Of a stretch of DNA of 64,000 nt, positions 1-8,624 are shown one piece after another. The notes under the pieces were generated by a model. The model was not told the DNA's origin and made no database searches. It worked only from the letters and a program-made list of their open reading frames with translations. The position numbers and the translations under genes were made by a program. Origin of the DNA: Morganella morganii_D (lineage in GTDB: Bacteria > Pseudomonadota > Gammaproteobacteria > Enterobacterales > Enterobacteriaceae); contig CP173058.1 in assembly GCA_044772875.1 (NCBI GenBank), positions 124,001-188,000 of the forward strand, given 5' to 3'. The first letter of the stretch is position 1. Each line of letters begins with the position of its first letter.

Positions 1-194
1 AATCATAAGTAATTATAATGATGATCTCTGCTCAGACTTATTTGGTATAATATTCTTATAATTCGTTATTTATTGATATATCCTGTATTTTATCTGCCAC
101 CGGACGCATGAGCGGAAAGCAGGCGATCAGAACGTTCATAAAAAAAACCTGACATTAAGTCAGGTTTCTTATCGGTTTCTGAAAGCGGGCGGGG
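1..194. other. Left-edge intergenic sequence
   Basis: AT-rich sequence beyond the end of dolP. Apart from the terminator at 141-168 I see no coding sequence or recognisable RNA here. Confidence 0.5.
141..168 (-). terminator. Rho-independent terminator after dolP
   Basis: An inverted repeat (AAACCTGAC / GTCAGGTTT, loop ATTAA) is followed on the minus strand by a run of seven or more U. It lies 27 nt past the dolP stop and would end the lpoA-to-dolP direction transcript. Confidence 0.85.
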
Positions 195-767
195 TTAATT
201 CAGCCAGGTAAAGGCCGTGGTGACTTTTTTCGCGCCATCCGTTTCACTGGCAATTTTCGCCGCTGCCGCTCCTTCCTGGCGGGTAACCACCCCTAACAGG
301 AAAATCTCGCCGTTTTCAGTGATCACTTTGATATTTGCGGATTTGACCGCATCACTGGTCAGCAGTTTAGAGCGGACTTTAGTGGTGATCCAGGCGTCTT
401 TCGATGCCGTCCCCAAATCAATCGGCGCACCCTGGCGGACTTCATTATACACCAGTTCGGTGCCGTCCACTTTGGCGGAAATTTCTTTTGCCCGCCGTGC
501 CAGAGAGAGATCTTCCGTCTGACCAATCAGCAGGACTTTCCCCTGATAAGCCACCGGAATAATCCGTTGCTGTTTGATATCTTTATCTTTATTGAGCTGG
601 CCGCTGACACGGGCTTCCAGTGTGCCGTCATCGACCTGTGTGCCGACAGAACGGGGGTCTGTGGCGGCTTTGGTCGCAACAGCCGCAGACCCGATAAGTG
701 CTGCGCCGATACATCCCTGTAACAGTAACGCGCTGCAGATAAGTGCTGCCACGGGCACAATTCTCAT
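195..767 (-). CDS. dolP: Outer-membrane lipoprotein DolP (BON domains)
   Basis: The 190-residue product begins with a lipoprotein signal peptide ending in the lipobox LLLQGC, so Cys19 is the expected lipidated residue. Two BON domains follow (about residues 45-115 and 120-190), each with the conserved glycine-rich strand-turn pattern (LLIGQTED, IFLLGVV). DolP (formerly YraP) sits in the outer membrane, binds anionic phospholipid at division sites and supports envelope integrity and BAM function in E. coli. The start is fixed by AAGGAG 6 nt upstream. It is 9 nt downstream of diaA and co-oriented with yraN and lpoA, as in E. coli. Confidence 0.93.
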   Translation of the reverse strand: MRIVPVAALICSALLLQGCIGAALIGSAAVATKAATDPRSVGTQVDDGTLEARVSGQLNKDKDIKQQRIIPVAYQGKVLLIGQTEDLSLARRAKEISAKVDGTELVYNEVRQGAPIDLGTASKDAWITTKVRSKLLTSDAVKSANIKVITENGEIFLLGVVTRQEGAAAAKIASETDGAKKVTTAFTWLN

Positions 768-776
768 AATATCTCC

Positions 777-1367
777 TTAGTCTTCCTGGTGGGGGAAAAG
801 GGTATTGTCGATTAAATCACATAAACAATTCACCGTCAGCATATGCACTTCCTGTATGCGGACACTGTGCTGTGAAGGTACGCGGATTTCCGCGTCACGC
901 GGGCCCAGCAGACCTGCCAGCTCCCCGCCGTCGTAGCCGGTCAGTGCCACGATGGTCATATCACGGGTCACCGCCGCCTCAACCGCTTTGATGATATTGC
1001 GGCTGTTGCCGTGTGTGGATATCGCCAGCAGCACATCACCGGTCTGGCCGATGGCGCGGACCTGTTTGGCATAAATTTCATCCTGCTGCCGGTTGGCAGC
1101 GATAGCGGTCATCACCACATTATCCGTATTCAGTGCCAGTGCAGGCAGGCTCGGGCGCTCGGTTTCAAACCGGTGAATCATACTGGTGGCGAAGCGCGAG
1201 GCTGTCGCCGCCGACCCTCCGTTCCCGCAGCAGAGGATTTTATTGCCGTTGAGTAACGACTGAACCATCATCATGGCCGCCCGGGAAATGGCATCCGGCA
1301 GTGCTTCTGCGGCTGCAATCTGCGTCTGAATACTTTCAGTAAAACACTGTTTAATTCTGTCTAACAC
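777..1367 (-). CDS. diaA: DnaA initiator-associating protein DiaA (SIS domain)
   Basis: The product is a SIS-domain phosphosugar-isomerase-like protein that in E. coli forms tetramers, binds DnaA and promotes timely initiation at oriC. The sequence has the SIS nucleotide-binding segment (CCGNGGSAATASRF) and ends in the family C-terminus NTLFPHQED. I chose the GTG start at 1367 over a TTG seven codons upstream. It gives 196 residues, the E. coli length, aligns with the family N-terminus (LDRIKQCFTESIQTQI) and has AGGA at suitable spacing. It lies between yraN and dolP in the conserved order. Confidence 0.93.
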   Translation of the reverse strand: MLDRIKQCFTESIQTQIAAAEALPDAISRAAMMMVQSLLNGNKILCCGNGGSAATASRFATSMIHRFETERPSLPALALNTDNVVMTAIAANRQQDEIYAKQVRAIGQTGDVLLAISTHGNSRNIIKAVEAAVTRDMTIVALTGYDGGELAGLLGPRDAEIRVPSQHSVRIQEVHMLTVNCLCDLIDNTLFPHQED

Positions 1368-1400
1368 GTTAAGTCCTGCTATCAGCAACGGATGACTACA

Positions 1401-1763
1401 TTAACAAAAATCGGCGTGACCAAAGGCATTTTTCAGCCAGTCGATATGGTCACCGGTTATGGCGCAAATGTCAAAACGGCAGTCACAGGTCAGCATACTC
1501 AGTTGCTGCTGAGATAACCAGCAGGAAGCCGCATAAAGTAAACGGCGCTGCTTGGTTCTGGTGACGCTGGCTGCCGCTCCGCCATAGTGTGCATTACGGC
1601 GGTAACGAACCTCGGTAAACACCCAGATGCCGCTGTCCCGCATAATCAAATCGATTTCACCCCGGCGGAAACAGACATTCTGCGCAACAAATGTCAGTCC
1701 CTGCTGTTCCAGCCAGCGCCGGGCAAATTGTTCATGACGACGGCCTGTCAGCCATGTAAGCAT
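1401..1763 (-). CDS. yraN: UPF0102 family nuclease-fold protein YraN
   Basis: This 120-residue protein belongs to the YraN/UPF0102 family, which has a restriction-endonuclease-like fold. The motifs RRGEIDLIM (residues about 33-41) and VFTEVRYRR (about 48-56) carry the E/D-x-E-V-R-like residues expected of the fold, and GGAAASVT follows. The cellular role is not established. It sits between lpoA and diaA as in other Enterobacterales. The N-terminus is somewhat shorter than E. coli YraN (131 aa), but ATG 1763 is the first good start after the lpoA stop. Confidence 0.88.
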   Translation of the reverse strand: MLTWLTGRRHEQFARRWLEQQGLTFVAQNVCFRRGEIDLIMRDSGIWVFTEVRYRRNAHYGGAAASVTRTKQRRLLYAASCWLSQQQLSMLTCDCRFDICAITGDHIDWLKNAFGHADFC

Positions 1764-1841
1764 AAATACGCGTCCTTGTATGCTGATTATGCCAAAGGAA
1801 ACAAAGGTGACATCCTGTCACCTTTAAAATTCAGACAAAGA

Positions 1842-3596
1842 CTAGTTTTCGGTACTCAGCGGGATAAGATTACCCTGCTTAAAGACCAGCCACGGCAGAT
1901 GACGATAAACGGTACAGTTATCAGTGACTGTGATGTCACCGCTGGCACCATTCATGCGCAGAGTATGACTCTGCATGTCACCGAACTGATTTGCCAGACG
2001 CCATGCGTCCATTCCCATCGCATAGAGGCGGACACGGGTATAGTCGTTGCCGAATTTCCCGGCAGCCTGAGTCAGTAACTGCGGATTACCGCCTGCAATC
2101 AACGGGATATCCGTCAGTTTCAGTCCTTCCATCTCAAACTGAAAATCTTTGCCGGTTCCGGCCTTGTTACTGCGTGAACCAGCATAAAACGCCGGGCGTC
2201 CGCGGGCACTGGTGGCAAATTCCAGCATCGGTTTAATGTAAGTCAGCTGATCAGAGGTGGCGATAATATAGACGGAATCCACATCGCCGCTGACCGGCTG
2301 CGGCTGTACAACAGTACCTTCCGGCTGCGGTACCGGTTGTGAGGACGGCTGTACCGGCACGCCGGTCAGTGAGACGGAACTGCCCGGATTGCCGGAGAAT
2401 GTCTGGTGCAGCACTACGCCGCCGCCGTTTTTCTGCCACTCATCCGCAAAGCTTTGTGCGATCCGGCGGCCGAAGTTGTTATCCGGTGTCAGCACCAGCG
2501 GCGCCGTTTTATTATCCTGACGGATAAACTGCGCGGCGTTGCGGGCTTCATCTTCCGGTGAAAGCGAAAAGTAGCAGACATTAGGGCGGGCTATTGGTGT
2601 GTCTAATTCATTAAGCGCCAGAATGTTCAGCGGCGTATTGGCTGTTGCCAGCGTGGCAACATCCCCTTTGAGCAGCGGCCCGACAATCAGATCCATACCG
2701 TCAGCCTGTGCCTGTGCCAGCAGTGTTGCCAGCGGCCTGCTGTCGGTATCATAGATTTTCACGTCAGTGACAGTACGGGATTCACCGCTGTATGGCAGTG
2801 TCTGCGGGGCAGATACCGGGCTTGCGGCAGTCGTGCCGTCAGCCATGCTGTCATTTGACGGTGCGCCGTTTGTCACATCCGGCGTGGTGATGTCTTTATC
2901 CGGATCGGCCGGGCTGAGGGTGGCCGGTACCGGCTCTGTGCTGACCGGCCGGGCGGCCGCGATATCAGTAACGTAGTAACCACTGCTGTATACCACGCCG
3001 TTCTGTGCATCGGTAAAGCCCTGACGGATAGCATCACCCATCAGTTTCGCCTGGCCGCTCAGCGGCAGGAACAGAGCGACGCGGGCATTTTTGCCGCTCT
3101 GGCCGTAGGTGCTGCTCAGGGTCTGGATAAGATCCTGCGGCAGGGATTTGGCCGCCGGGTTATCCGGGTAACGGATTTGCCAGTCACCCAGGGCGGCGGA
3201 AAGCGCTTTCAGATCCTGCTGGTTGTTCTGATACAGAATAAGCAGGTCAATCCAGCCCTGTAATACGCTTTCATCAGCGTTAACCTGAATGTTATTGCGG
3301 GCTTCAGGGGTAAAACGTGTTAGCATCAGCCAGGTTTCATCAATATTCTGCTGGTGTGCGTCCGGATCAGAGAGCAGCGGCTCCTGAGCGATATAAGCAC
3401 GGATGGCATCGGCGGAAGGTCTTCCGGCGGCTGCATCAATAACCTGCTGATATTGCTGAACCAGTGTTTCCGGCTGGTCTTTGCCGGCTGTACCCGCATG
3501 CCGGTTATCGAGTGTACACCCTGAGATAACCAGCGTGGAAAAGAGTGCGGTACAAAGTAATTGCCTGCGGTAACGCGATAAAGTTAAGGAAAACAT
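1842..3596 (-). CDS. lpoA: Outer-membrane lipoprotein LpoA, activator of PBP1A
   Basis: LpoA spans from the outer membrane to stimulate the transpeptidase activity of the peptidoglycan synthase PBP1A. The start at 3596 gives 584 residues opening with a lipoprotein signal and lipobox STLVISGC. The N-terminal part is TPR-like helical (about 30-215). The C-terminal part is a periplasmic-binding-protein-like fold (ARVALFLPLSGQAKLMGDAIRQG onward, in short blocks). It is interrupted by two low-complexity Pro/Ser/Thr/Asp linkers, near residues 250-305 and 420-445. It is shorter than E. coli LpoA (678 aa), mainly in these linkers. It is divergent from rsmI, 60 bp away. Confidence 0.9.
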   Translation of the reverse strand: MFSLTLSRYRRQLLCTALFSTLVISGCTLDNRHAGTAGKDQPETLVQQYQQVIDAAAGRPSADAIRAYIAQEPLLSDPDAHQQNIDETWLMLTRFTPEARNNIQVNADESVLQGWIDLLILYQNNQQDLKALSAALGDWQIRYPDNPAAKSLPQDLIQTLSSTYGQSGKNARVALFLPLSGQAKLMGDAIRQGFTDAQNGVVYSSGYYVTDIAAARPVSTEPVPATLSPADPDKDITTPDVTNGAPSNDSMADGTTAASPVSAPQTLPYSGESRTVTDVKIYDTDSRPLATLLAQAQADGMDLIVGPLLKGDVATLATANTPLNILALNELDTPIARPNVCYFSLSPEDEARNAAQFIRQDNKTAPLVLTPDNNFGRRIAQSFADEWQKNGGGVVLHQTFSGNPGSSVSLTGVPVQPSSQPVPQPEGTVVQPQPVSGDVDSVYIIATSDQLTYIKPMLEFATSARGRPAFYAGSRSNKAGTGKDFQFEMEGLKLTDIPLIAGGNPQLLTQAAGKFGNDYTRVRLYAMGMDAWRLANQFGDMQSHTLRMNGASGDITVTDNCTVYRHLPWLVFKQGNLIPLSTEN

Positions 3597-3656
3597 ACTG
3601 TACCCGGTTATAGTTTTCTGAAAGCTCAATTCTAATGTGATCATCTGGACGAAACA

Positions 3657-4529
3657 ATGAATCAACCTAATCGAGCCGTGGTTGCGGCAGCGACACTTTA
3701 TGTTGTGCCGACACCGATCGGTAATCTGAATGACATCACGGCACGCGCTCTTGAGGTGCTCACGAATGTCGATCTGATTGCAGCGGAAGATACCCGGCAT
3801 ACCGGCTTATTACTTTCTCACTTCGGTATTAATAACCGGCTGTTTGCGCTGCATGATCATAATGAACAGTATAAAGCAGATCAATTAATTACCAAATTAC
3901 AGTCCGGGATCAGTATCGCATTAGTGTCCGATGCAGGTACACCTTTAATTAACGATCCCGGTTACCATCTGGTCCGCCGTGCCCGTGATGCAGGGCTTAC
4001 TGTGATCCCGCTGCCCGGTGCCTGTGCGGCTGTCACGGCGCTGAGTGCTGCCGGTCTGCCCTCTGACCGGTTTTGTTACGAAGGGTTTCTGCCGGCCAAA
4101 AGCAAAAGTCGTCAGGATACACTGCGGGCGCTGGCTGATGAGCCGCGCACTCTGATTTTTTATGAATCCACACACCGTATCCTGGACACACTGGCCGATA
4201 TGGTCACCGTCTGGGGTGAAGATCGCTATGTGGTTCTGGCACGGGAACTGACTAAAACCTGGGAGTCGATTCAGGGGAAACCGGTCGCGGAGCTGCTGGC
4301 CTGGATTCAGGAAGACGAAAACCGCCGCAAAGGGGAAATGGTGCTGATTGCGGAAGGCGCAAAGCCGGTGCAGGATGAGGAATTCAGCCCGGAAATCTTG
4401 CGTGCGCTGGCGATTGTGCAGAAAGAACTGCCGCCGAAAAAAGCGGCAGCGGTGGTGGCGGAGCTGTATGGCGTGAAGAAAAATGCCCTCTACCGTTACA
4501 CCCTGGACGGGGATTCTGCCGCAGAGTGA
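3657..4529 (+). CDS. rsmI: 16S rRNA 2'-O-methyltransferase RsmI (C1402)
   Basis: RsmI is the SAM-dependent ribose methyltransferase that modifies C1402 of 16S rRNA together with RsmH. The 290-residue sequence has the tetrapyrrole-methylase fold: LYVVPTPIGNL at the N-terminus, AAEDTRHTG, the glycine-rich VSDAGTPLINDPG and IPLPGACAAVTALSAAGLP. It reads forward from a promoter region shared with the divergent lpoA. The C-terminal small helical domain (KKAAAVVAELYG) is present, so the gene is complete. Confidence 0.95.
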   Translation: MNQPNRAVVAAATLYVVPTPIGNLNDITARALEVLTNVDLIAAEDTRHTGLLLSHFGINNRLFALHDHNEQYKADQLITKLQSGISIALVSDAGTPLINDPGYHLVRRARDAGLTVIPLPGACAAVTALSAAGLPSDRFCYEGFLPAKSKSRQDTLRALADEPRTLIFYESTHRILDTLADMVTVWGEDRYVVLARELTKTWESIQGKPVAELLAWIQEDENRRKGEMVLIAEGAKPVQDEEFSPEILRALAIVQKELPPKKAAAVVAELYGVKKNALYRYTLDGDSAAE

Positions 4530-4605
4530 TGCATTTCCCGCCAACCGGTCTTCCGGCGCGGAGTTATTCTGTACATCAGCGGGAAAGCTGCTTATAATCC
4601 GCAGC

Positions 4606-4975
<370 letters not shown>

Positions 4976-4982
4976 ACTATCA

Positions 4983-5011
4983 CAACCCCGCGTTTGACGC
5001 GGGGTTGTTTC
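4983..5011 (+). terminator. Terminator of rnpB
   Basis: A GC-rich hairpin (AACCCCGCG / CGCGGGGTT, loop TTTGA) followed by TTTCATTT lies 8-10 nt past the P1 helix of rnpB. It also marks the boundary with yhaK on the other strand. Confidence 0.85.
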
Positions 5012-5027
5012 ATTTCAGGCCTGTGTA

Positions 5028-5726
5028 TCAGGCAAGGATATCGATCAGCAGTGCCCGGCAGGGTGTTTTCGCGTGAAAGGTCACTTCCCGGCTCTCCTGA
5101 ATAAATGCGCCGTCACCACACTCAATTGTTCCCTGTTTTTGCCCGTCATCCGCCGTCACGGTGCCGTGAACCGACTGATAAAATGCCTGTTTCCCGAACA
5201 GCGGCAGTGTCAGAGATTCTCCGGCGGGGATCAGAAGATGGGAAATCCGTACCCCCTGCTGCAAATCAATACTGCCGCTTTCACCGTCCGGGGAGGCAAT
5301 AAGCTGAACCGGCTGCTGTGTCAGCATCAGTTTTTGTGAACCGCTGCGCAGACTGCCGCGTGCGGCTTTCAGCCAGATCTGAATCCGGGTCAGTGGTGAC
5401 TGCTCACAGGGATTGGTTTCGGTGTAACTGGTATCTTTACGCGGTGAAAAAAACAGACACTCATCCTGCCCGCTTTCCAGATAAAGTCCGTCATTATCAC
5501 GAATATCGTGCTTCCCTCTGAGGATCAGGTTTACAATATCCACATCGGGATAGGATTTGGGCTGGAAACCGGCACCGGGAGCCAGCACCTCCTGATTCAG
5601 TGCTTTCAGCGGGCCGTACCCCAGAAACTCCGGGTCAAAATAGTGTCCGAAAGAGAAAGCATATTTCGCCTGTAACCAGCCATAGTCGGCGGACCCGGCC
5701 TGTCCGGCGGTTCTGTGTATAATCAT
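5028..5726 (-). CDS. yhaK: Pirin-family bicupin YhaK
   Basis: The 232-residue product is a two-cupin pirin-like protein matching E. coli YhaK. Recognisable stretches are RTAGQAGSADYGWLQAKYAFSFG (in blocks), LNQEVLAPGAGFQ and CGDGAFIQES near the C-terminus (family: CGDGAFIRDE). YhaK is a cytosolic protein whose exact substrate is unsettled; related pirins can show quercetin dioxygenase activity. ATG 5726 is chosen because upstream in-frame codons run into the divergent yhaJ promoter and gene. The pair yhaK/yhaJ is conserved. Regulation by YhaJ is likely from the divergent layout. Confidence 0.9.
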   Translation of the reverse strand: MIIHRTAGQAGSADYGWLQAKYAFSFGHYFDPEFLGYGPLKALNQEVLAPGAGFQPKSYPDVDIVNLILRGKHDIRDNDGLYLESGQDECLFFSPRKDTSYTETNPCEQSPLTRIQIWLKAARGSLRSGSQKLMLTQQPVQLIASPDGESGSIDLQQGVRISHLLIPAGESLTLPLFGKQAFYQSVHGTVTADDGQKQGTIECGDGAFIQESREVTFHAKTPCRALLIDILA

Positions 5727-5832
5727 AATGGTCTGCCTGTTATTAAACATAGTGAAATAATAAAGGGCTGGACGCTGAATTGTTAGCCAGTTAATCTGGT
5801 GGCGACATTCAAAATTTCTGACTGAGATAACG
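5727..5832. promoter_or_regulatory. yhaK/yhaJ divergent promoter region
   Basis: The 106-bp gap between divergent yhaK and yhaJ is AT-rich and has an interrupted inverted repeat TTATTA / TAATAA (about 5739-5762). A TTCAAAATTTCTGA sequence lies near 5808-5821. The second resembles half of the 19-bp palindrome upstream of yqjF. LysR regulators usually bind such intergenic regions; that YhaJ does so here is an inference. Confidence 0.45.
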
Positions 5833-6729
5833 ATGAGTAAAGACAAAGCGTTAACGCTGGAATCATTGCGTGTGATGGATGCCATCGACCGCCGGGGGAG
5901 TTTTGCGGCGGCGGCTGAAGAACTGGGACGTGTACCGTCCGCCCTGAGCTATACCATGCAGAAACTGGAAGAAGAGCTGGATGTTGTTCTGTTTGATCGC
6001 TCGGGTCACCGGACAAAATTCACCAATGTCGGGCGGATGTTGCTGGAGCGCGGCCGCCTGCTGCTGGAAGCGGCGGATAAACTGACCAGTGATGCTGAAG
6101 CACTGGCAAGAGGCTGGGAGCCGCATCTGACCATTGTCTGTGAGGCTCTGATCCCGACGGCTTCTCTGTTCCCGCTGGTGGACAAGCTGGCACAGAAGTC
6201 CACCACCCAGCTGACCCTGGCCACTGAAGTACTCGCCGGTGCCTGGGAACGGCTGGAAACCGGCCGTGCCGATATTGTGATCGCGCCGGATATGCATTTC
6301 CGCACTTCCTCTGAAATCAACTCCCGCCCGCTCTATTCTGTGGTGAATGTGTATGTGGCGGCACCGGATCACCCGATCCATAAAGAACCGGAGCCGTTAT
6401 CTGATACCACCCGGGTGAAATACCGGGGGATTGCCGTGGCGGATACCGCCCGTGAACGGCCGGTGCTGACGGTGTTGCTGCTGGATAAACAGCAGCGCCT
6501 GACGGTCAGTTCTATTGATGATAAACGCCGTGCTTTGCTTGCCGGGCTGGGTGTGGCGAGTATGCCGTACCCGCTGGTGGAAAAAGATATTCAGGAAGGC
6601 CGTCTGAAGGTGGTCGGCTCTGAATACAGCCACGAAACCAATATCATTATGGCGTGGCGCCGCGACAGCATGGGTGAGGCCAAAGCCTGGTGTCTGCGGG
6701 AAATTCCTAAATTATTCAGCGGAAAATAA
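5833..6729 (+). CDS. yhaJ: LysR-type regulator YhaJ
   Basis: The 298-residue protein has an N-terminal winged helix-turn-helix (residues about 8-65: ALTLESLRVMDAIDRRGSF, then AAEELGRVPSALSYTMQKLE) and a C-terminal LysR effector domain ending REIPKLFSGK. It is close to E. coli YhaJ along its whole length. In E. coli YhaJ activates yqjF in response to nitroaromatic-derived compounds and influences virulence gene expression in pathogenic strains. Here yhaJ and yqjF lie in the same cluster, 1 kb apart, which supports the same regulatory link. Confidence 0.95.
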   Translation: MSKDKALTLESLRVMDAIDRRGSFAAAAEELGRVPSALSYTMQKLEEELDVVLFDRSGHRTKFTNVGRMLLERGRLLLEAADKLTSDAEALARGWEPHLTIVCEALIPTASLFPLVDKLAQKSTTQLTLATEVLAGAWERLETGRADIVIAPDMHFRTSSEINSRPLYSVVNVYVAAPDHPIHKEPEPLSDTTRVKYRGIAVADTARERPVLTVLLLDKQQRLTVSSIDDKRRALLAGLGVASMPYPLVEKDIQEGRLKVVGSEYSHETNIIMAWRRDSMGEAKAWCLREIPKLFSGK

Positions 6730-6756
6730 ATCTGTAATTTCACCGGATCAGTATCA

Positions 6757-6792
6757 GATACCCGCATGGTTATCCGTGGCGGGTATTTTTTG
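6757..6792 (+). terminator. Terminator after yhaJ
   Basis: The hairpin ATACCCGC / GCGGGTAT, with a 13-nt loop, is followed by TTTTTTG, 28 nt past the yhaJ stop. Confidence 0.85.
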
Positions 6793-6942
6793 TGAGCGCC
6801 GGGGCCTGTTATGGCGTTTACCGGAAAATATGTTAATAAATAAGAATAACAGCGATTGACGGTAAATATTTATCCGCTAGCCTTTTACCGGATATTAACA
6901 GGCAGTAAAAAGTATTTTATCAGAGTATTTGCAGGAGGCAGA

Positions 6943-7704
6943 GTGGATCTGAAACGGTTTATGTCGGATGGGGATTTCGCATTCGGTCATGATTTTATCG
7001 AAAAAGTTATTTACATTAATCTGGCATCCAGACCTGATCGTGAGGATGACATTCTCGAAGCACTGGGAAAAATAGAAATTCCTTACCGTAAAATTATCCG
7101 CTTCGACGCCATTGAAAAGAAACCGGGATTTCTGGGATGCGCGCTTTCTCATGTGGCGGTGATGAAGATGATCGTTGAAAATAACTGGGGGCCGGTGCTG
7201 GTCGTTGAGGATGACTGTGATTTTTATTGCGATGATGAACATATCCGGCAGGCCAATCTCTTTTTATCCGCGCTTCAGAAAAGAGAGTGGGATGCCGCAT
7301 TATTGGGCGGTAATTATTACCGTGCTTTTGAATACGAACCGGAAATCTGTTCACTCAGTCTGAAATATGCCTTTTGTGCCAATGCTTATATTGTTAACCG
7401 GGGATATGCGGAAAAAATGATGCATATTTTTGAAAAATCAGTTCGCCTGATTATGGAAAACGGCGAGCCGGATGAATCAAAAAGTATTGATGTGGTCTGG
7501 GCAGACCTGATGGAAAAAGATAACTGGTTTGGTTTATATCCGTGTATTGCCTATCAGGCAAGAGGATTTTCGGATATCCGTGGCGGGTCAGCAGACTATG
7601 AATATCTGTTTAACAAACCGTTATCGGAGCTGGCATTTTTTACCCGTGACGGCAGGATGAAAACCACAGAAACAGAAACATCCGCCGGAGCGGATGTTTC
7701 ATAA
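6943..7704 (+). CDS. Glycosyltransferase family 25 (LPS-type)
   Basis: The product matches the family-25 glycosyltransferases that add sugars to lipooligosaccharide or lipopolysaccharide cores. Visible motifs are VIYINLASRPDRE near the N-terminus, GCALSHVAVMKMI, and the metal/nucleotide-sugar segment VLVVEDDCDF. Members are cytoplasmic or membrane-associated. I chose GTG at 6943 (253 aa) because AGGAGG lies 4 nt upstream and the GT25 domain begins shortly after. A TTG at 6856 would add 29 residues, and ATG 6961 is a weaker alternative. It stands alone between yhaJ and yqjF with no other LPS genes nearby, so its acceptor is unknown. An inverted repeat overlaps the stop codon. Confidence 0.82.
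   Translation: MDLKRFMSDGDFAFGHDFIEKVIYINLASRPDREDDILEALGKIEIPYRKIIRFDAIEKKPGFLGCALSHVAVMKMIVENNWGPVLVVEDDCDFYCDDEHIRQANLFLSALQKREWDAALLGGNYYRAFEYEPEICSLSLKYAFCANAYIVNRGYAEKMMHIFEKSVRLIMENGEPDESKSIDVVWADLMEKDNWFGLYPCIAYQARGFSDIRGGSADYEYLFNKPLSELAFFTRDGRMKTTETETSAGADVS
7675..7703 (+). terminator. Inverted repeat overlapping the GT25 stop
   Basis: GAAACATCCG / CGGATGTTTC forms a hairpin with a short GC loop lying within the last codons of the glycosyltransferase. The tail after it is AT-rich rather than a clean U-run, so it is a weak terminator or an mRNA 3'-end stabilising hairpin. Confidence 0.45.
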
Positions 7705-7744
7705 TATTATTATTATATTGCTGTGTGGCTTTGCCTGAATGTAA

Positions 7745-8131
7745 TTACCATTTCTTTTTCAGTAAATAATCGATACTGAATTTGCCGGGGCCGGTAACGG
7801 CCAGCAGCAGATAGCCGCCTGCAATGGTAAAGTTTTTCATAAACATTAACTGGTTAGCACCTTCTGCGAAGTTGTTGTGGAACAGCAGAGCAGTCAGCAC
7901 AGTAAAACCAAATGTGAAAATTGCGGTGGTCCGGGTTAAGAAACCGAACAAAATTGCCAGCCCGCCACCCAGTTCAAGCAGAATGGTTAACGGCAGTAAT
8001 GCACCCGGAACACCCATTGCCTGCATATATTGCTGAGTTCCTGCATAAGTATCCCCTAATTTGCCGTATCCGGCCACAATAAATAAGACAGGCATCATGA
8101 TACGGGCGATTAAAATAGCGTAGTTGTTCAT
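7745..8131 (-). CDS. yqjF: DoxX-family membrane protein YqjF
   Basis: The 128-residue protein has four hydrophobic helices and the DoxX-like pattern ARIMMPVLFIVAGYGKLG at the N-terminus and LELGGGLAILFGF in the middle. It is an inner-membrane protein of uncertain function. In E. coli its promoter responds to dinitrotoluene breakdown products through YhaJ. It is the last gene of the yqjD-yqjE-yqjK-yqjF direction, but the 190-bp gap after yqjK suggests its own promoter. ATG 8131 is preceded by AAGGATC. Confidence 0.92.
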   Translation of the reverse strand: MNNYAILIARIMMPVLFIVAGYGKLGDTYAGTQQYMQAMGVPGALLPLTILLELGGGLAILFGFLTRTTAIFTFGFTVLTALLFHNNFAEGANQLMFMKNFTIAGGYLLLAVTGPGKFSIDYLLKKKW

Positions 8132-8285
8132 TGTGAGATCCTTATTAGCTCAACAATACTGAATAGTAAATATGAAGACTGAGTCACATATTCTTTATTT
8201 AAATGGCACGATATGCCAATCCGCTTCGTTGGGATAATAGTAAGTGCGAATGAGAAGGATTGTTAGCAAGAATTCTTAATAAACA

Positions 8286-8304
8286 AATTCAAAAATTTTG
8301 AATT
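8286..8304. promoter_or_regulatory. 19-bp perfect palindrome upstream of yqjF
   Basis: AATTCAAAAATTTTGAATT reads the same on both strands and lies between yqjK and yqjF, about 155 bp upstream of the yqjF start. Its position and symmetry fit a regulator binding site, with YhaJ the obvious candidate. It could alternatively be an AT-rich terminator-like hairpin after yqjK, because it is 18 bp beyond the yqjK stop on the minus strand. Confidence 0.4.
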
Positions 8305-8321
8305 CAGAGGGGAGGATGGAC

Positions 8322-8624
8322 TCAGTTCTGCCTGTTACGGGGAAAACGGTTCTGAAGCGTGCGGAAAACTCCCCACAGCCCTAAGGCACGTTGTCCCCAG
8401 CGGACGAGTTTTTTCGGGTGACGGACAGACAAAACAGAAATCAGACTGATACCGGCGATAACCAGCGGCCGCAGTTGTGCTAATGTCTGCCATGTGCGGT
8501 CGAATGATTCGGTTTTTTTCAGCCATTGTCCGGTGGCTTGTGACAAATCGCTGCGCTGGGCAGCGATAGTATCAATCAGTGCCTGTTTTTTGCGGGCGCG
8601 TTCAGCACGCTGCTGCTTATTCAT
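8322..8624 (-). CDS. yqjK: YqjK-like family protein
   Basis: This 100-residue, basic protein has one hydrophobic stretch near residues 52-66 (LVIAGISLISVLSVRHP) followed by VRWGQRALGLWGVFR, matching E. coli YqjK (99 aa). Its function is unknown. It overlaps the 3' end of yqjE by 8 nt, indicating translational coupling within the yqjDEK operon. Confidence 0.9.
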   Translation of the reverse strand: MNKQQRAERARKKQALIDTIAAQRSDLSQATGQWLKKTESFDRTWQTLAQLRPLVIAGISLISVLSVRHPKKLVRWGQRALGLWGVFRTLQNRFPRNRQN

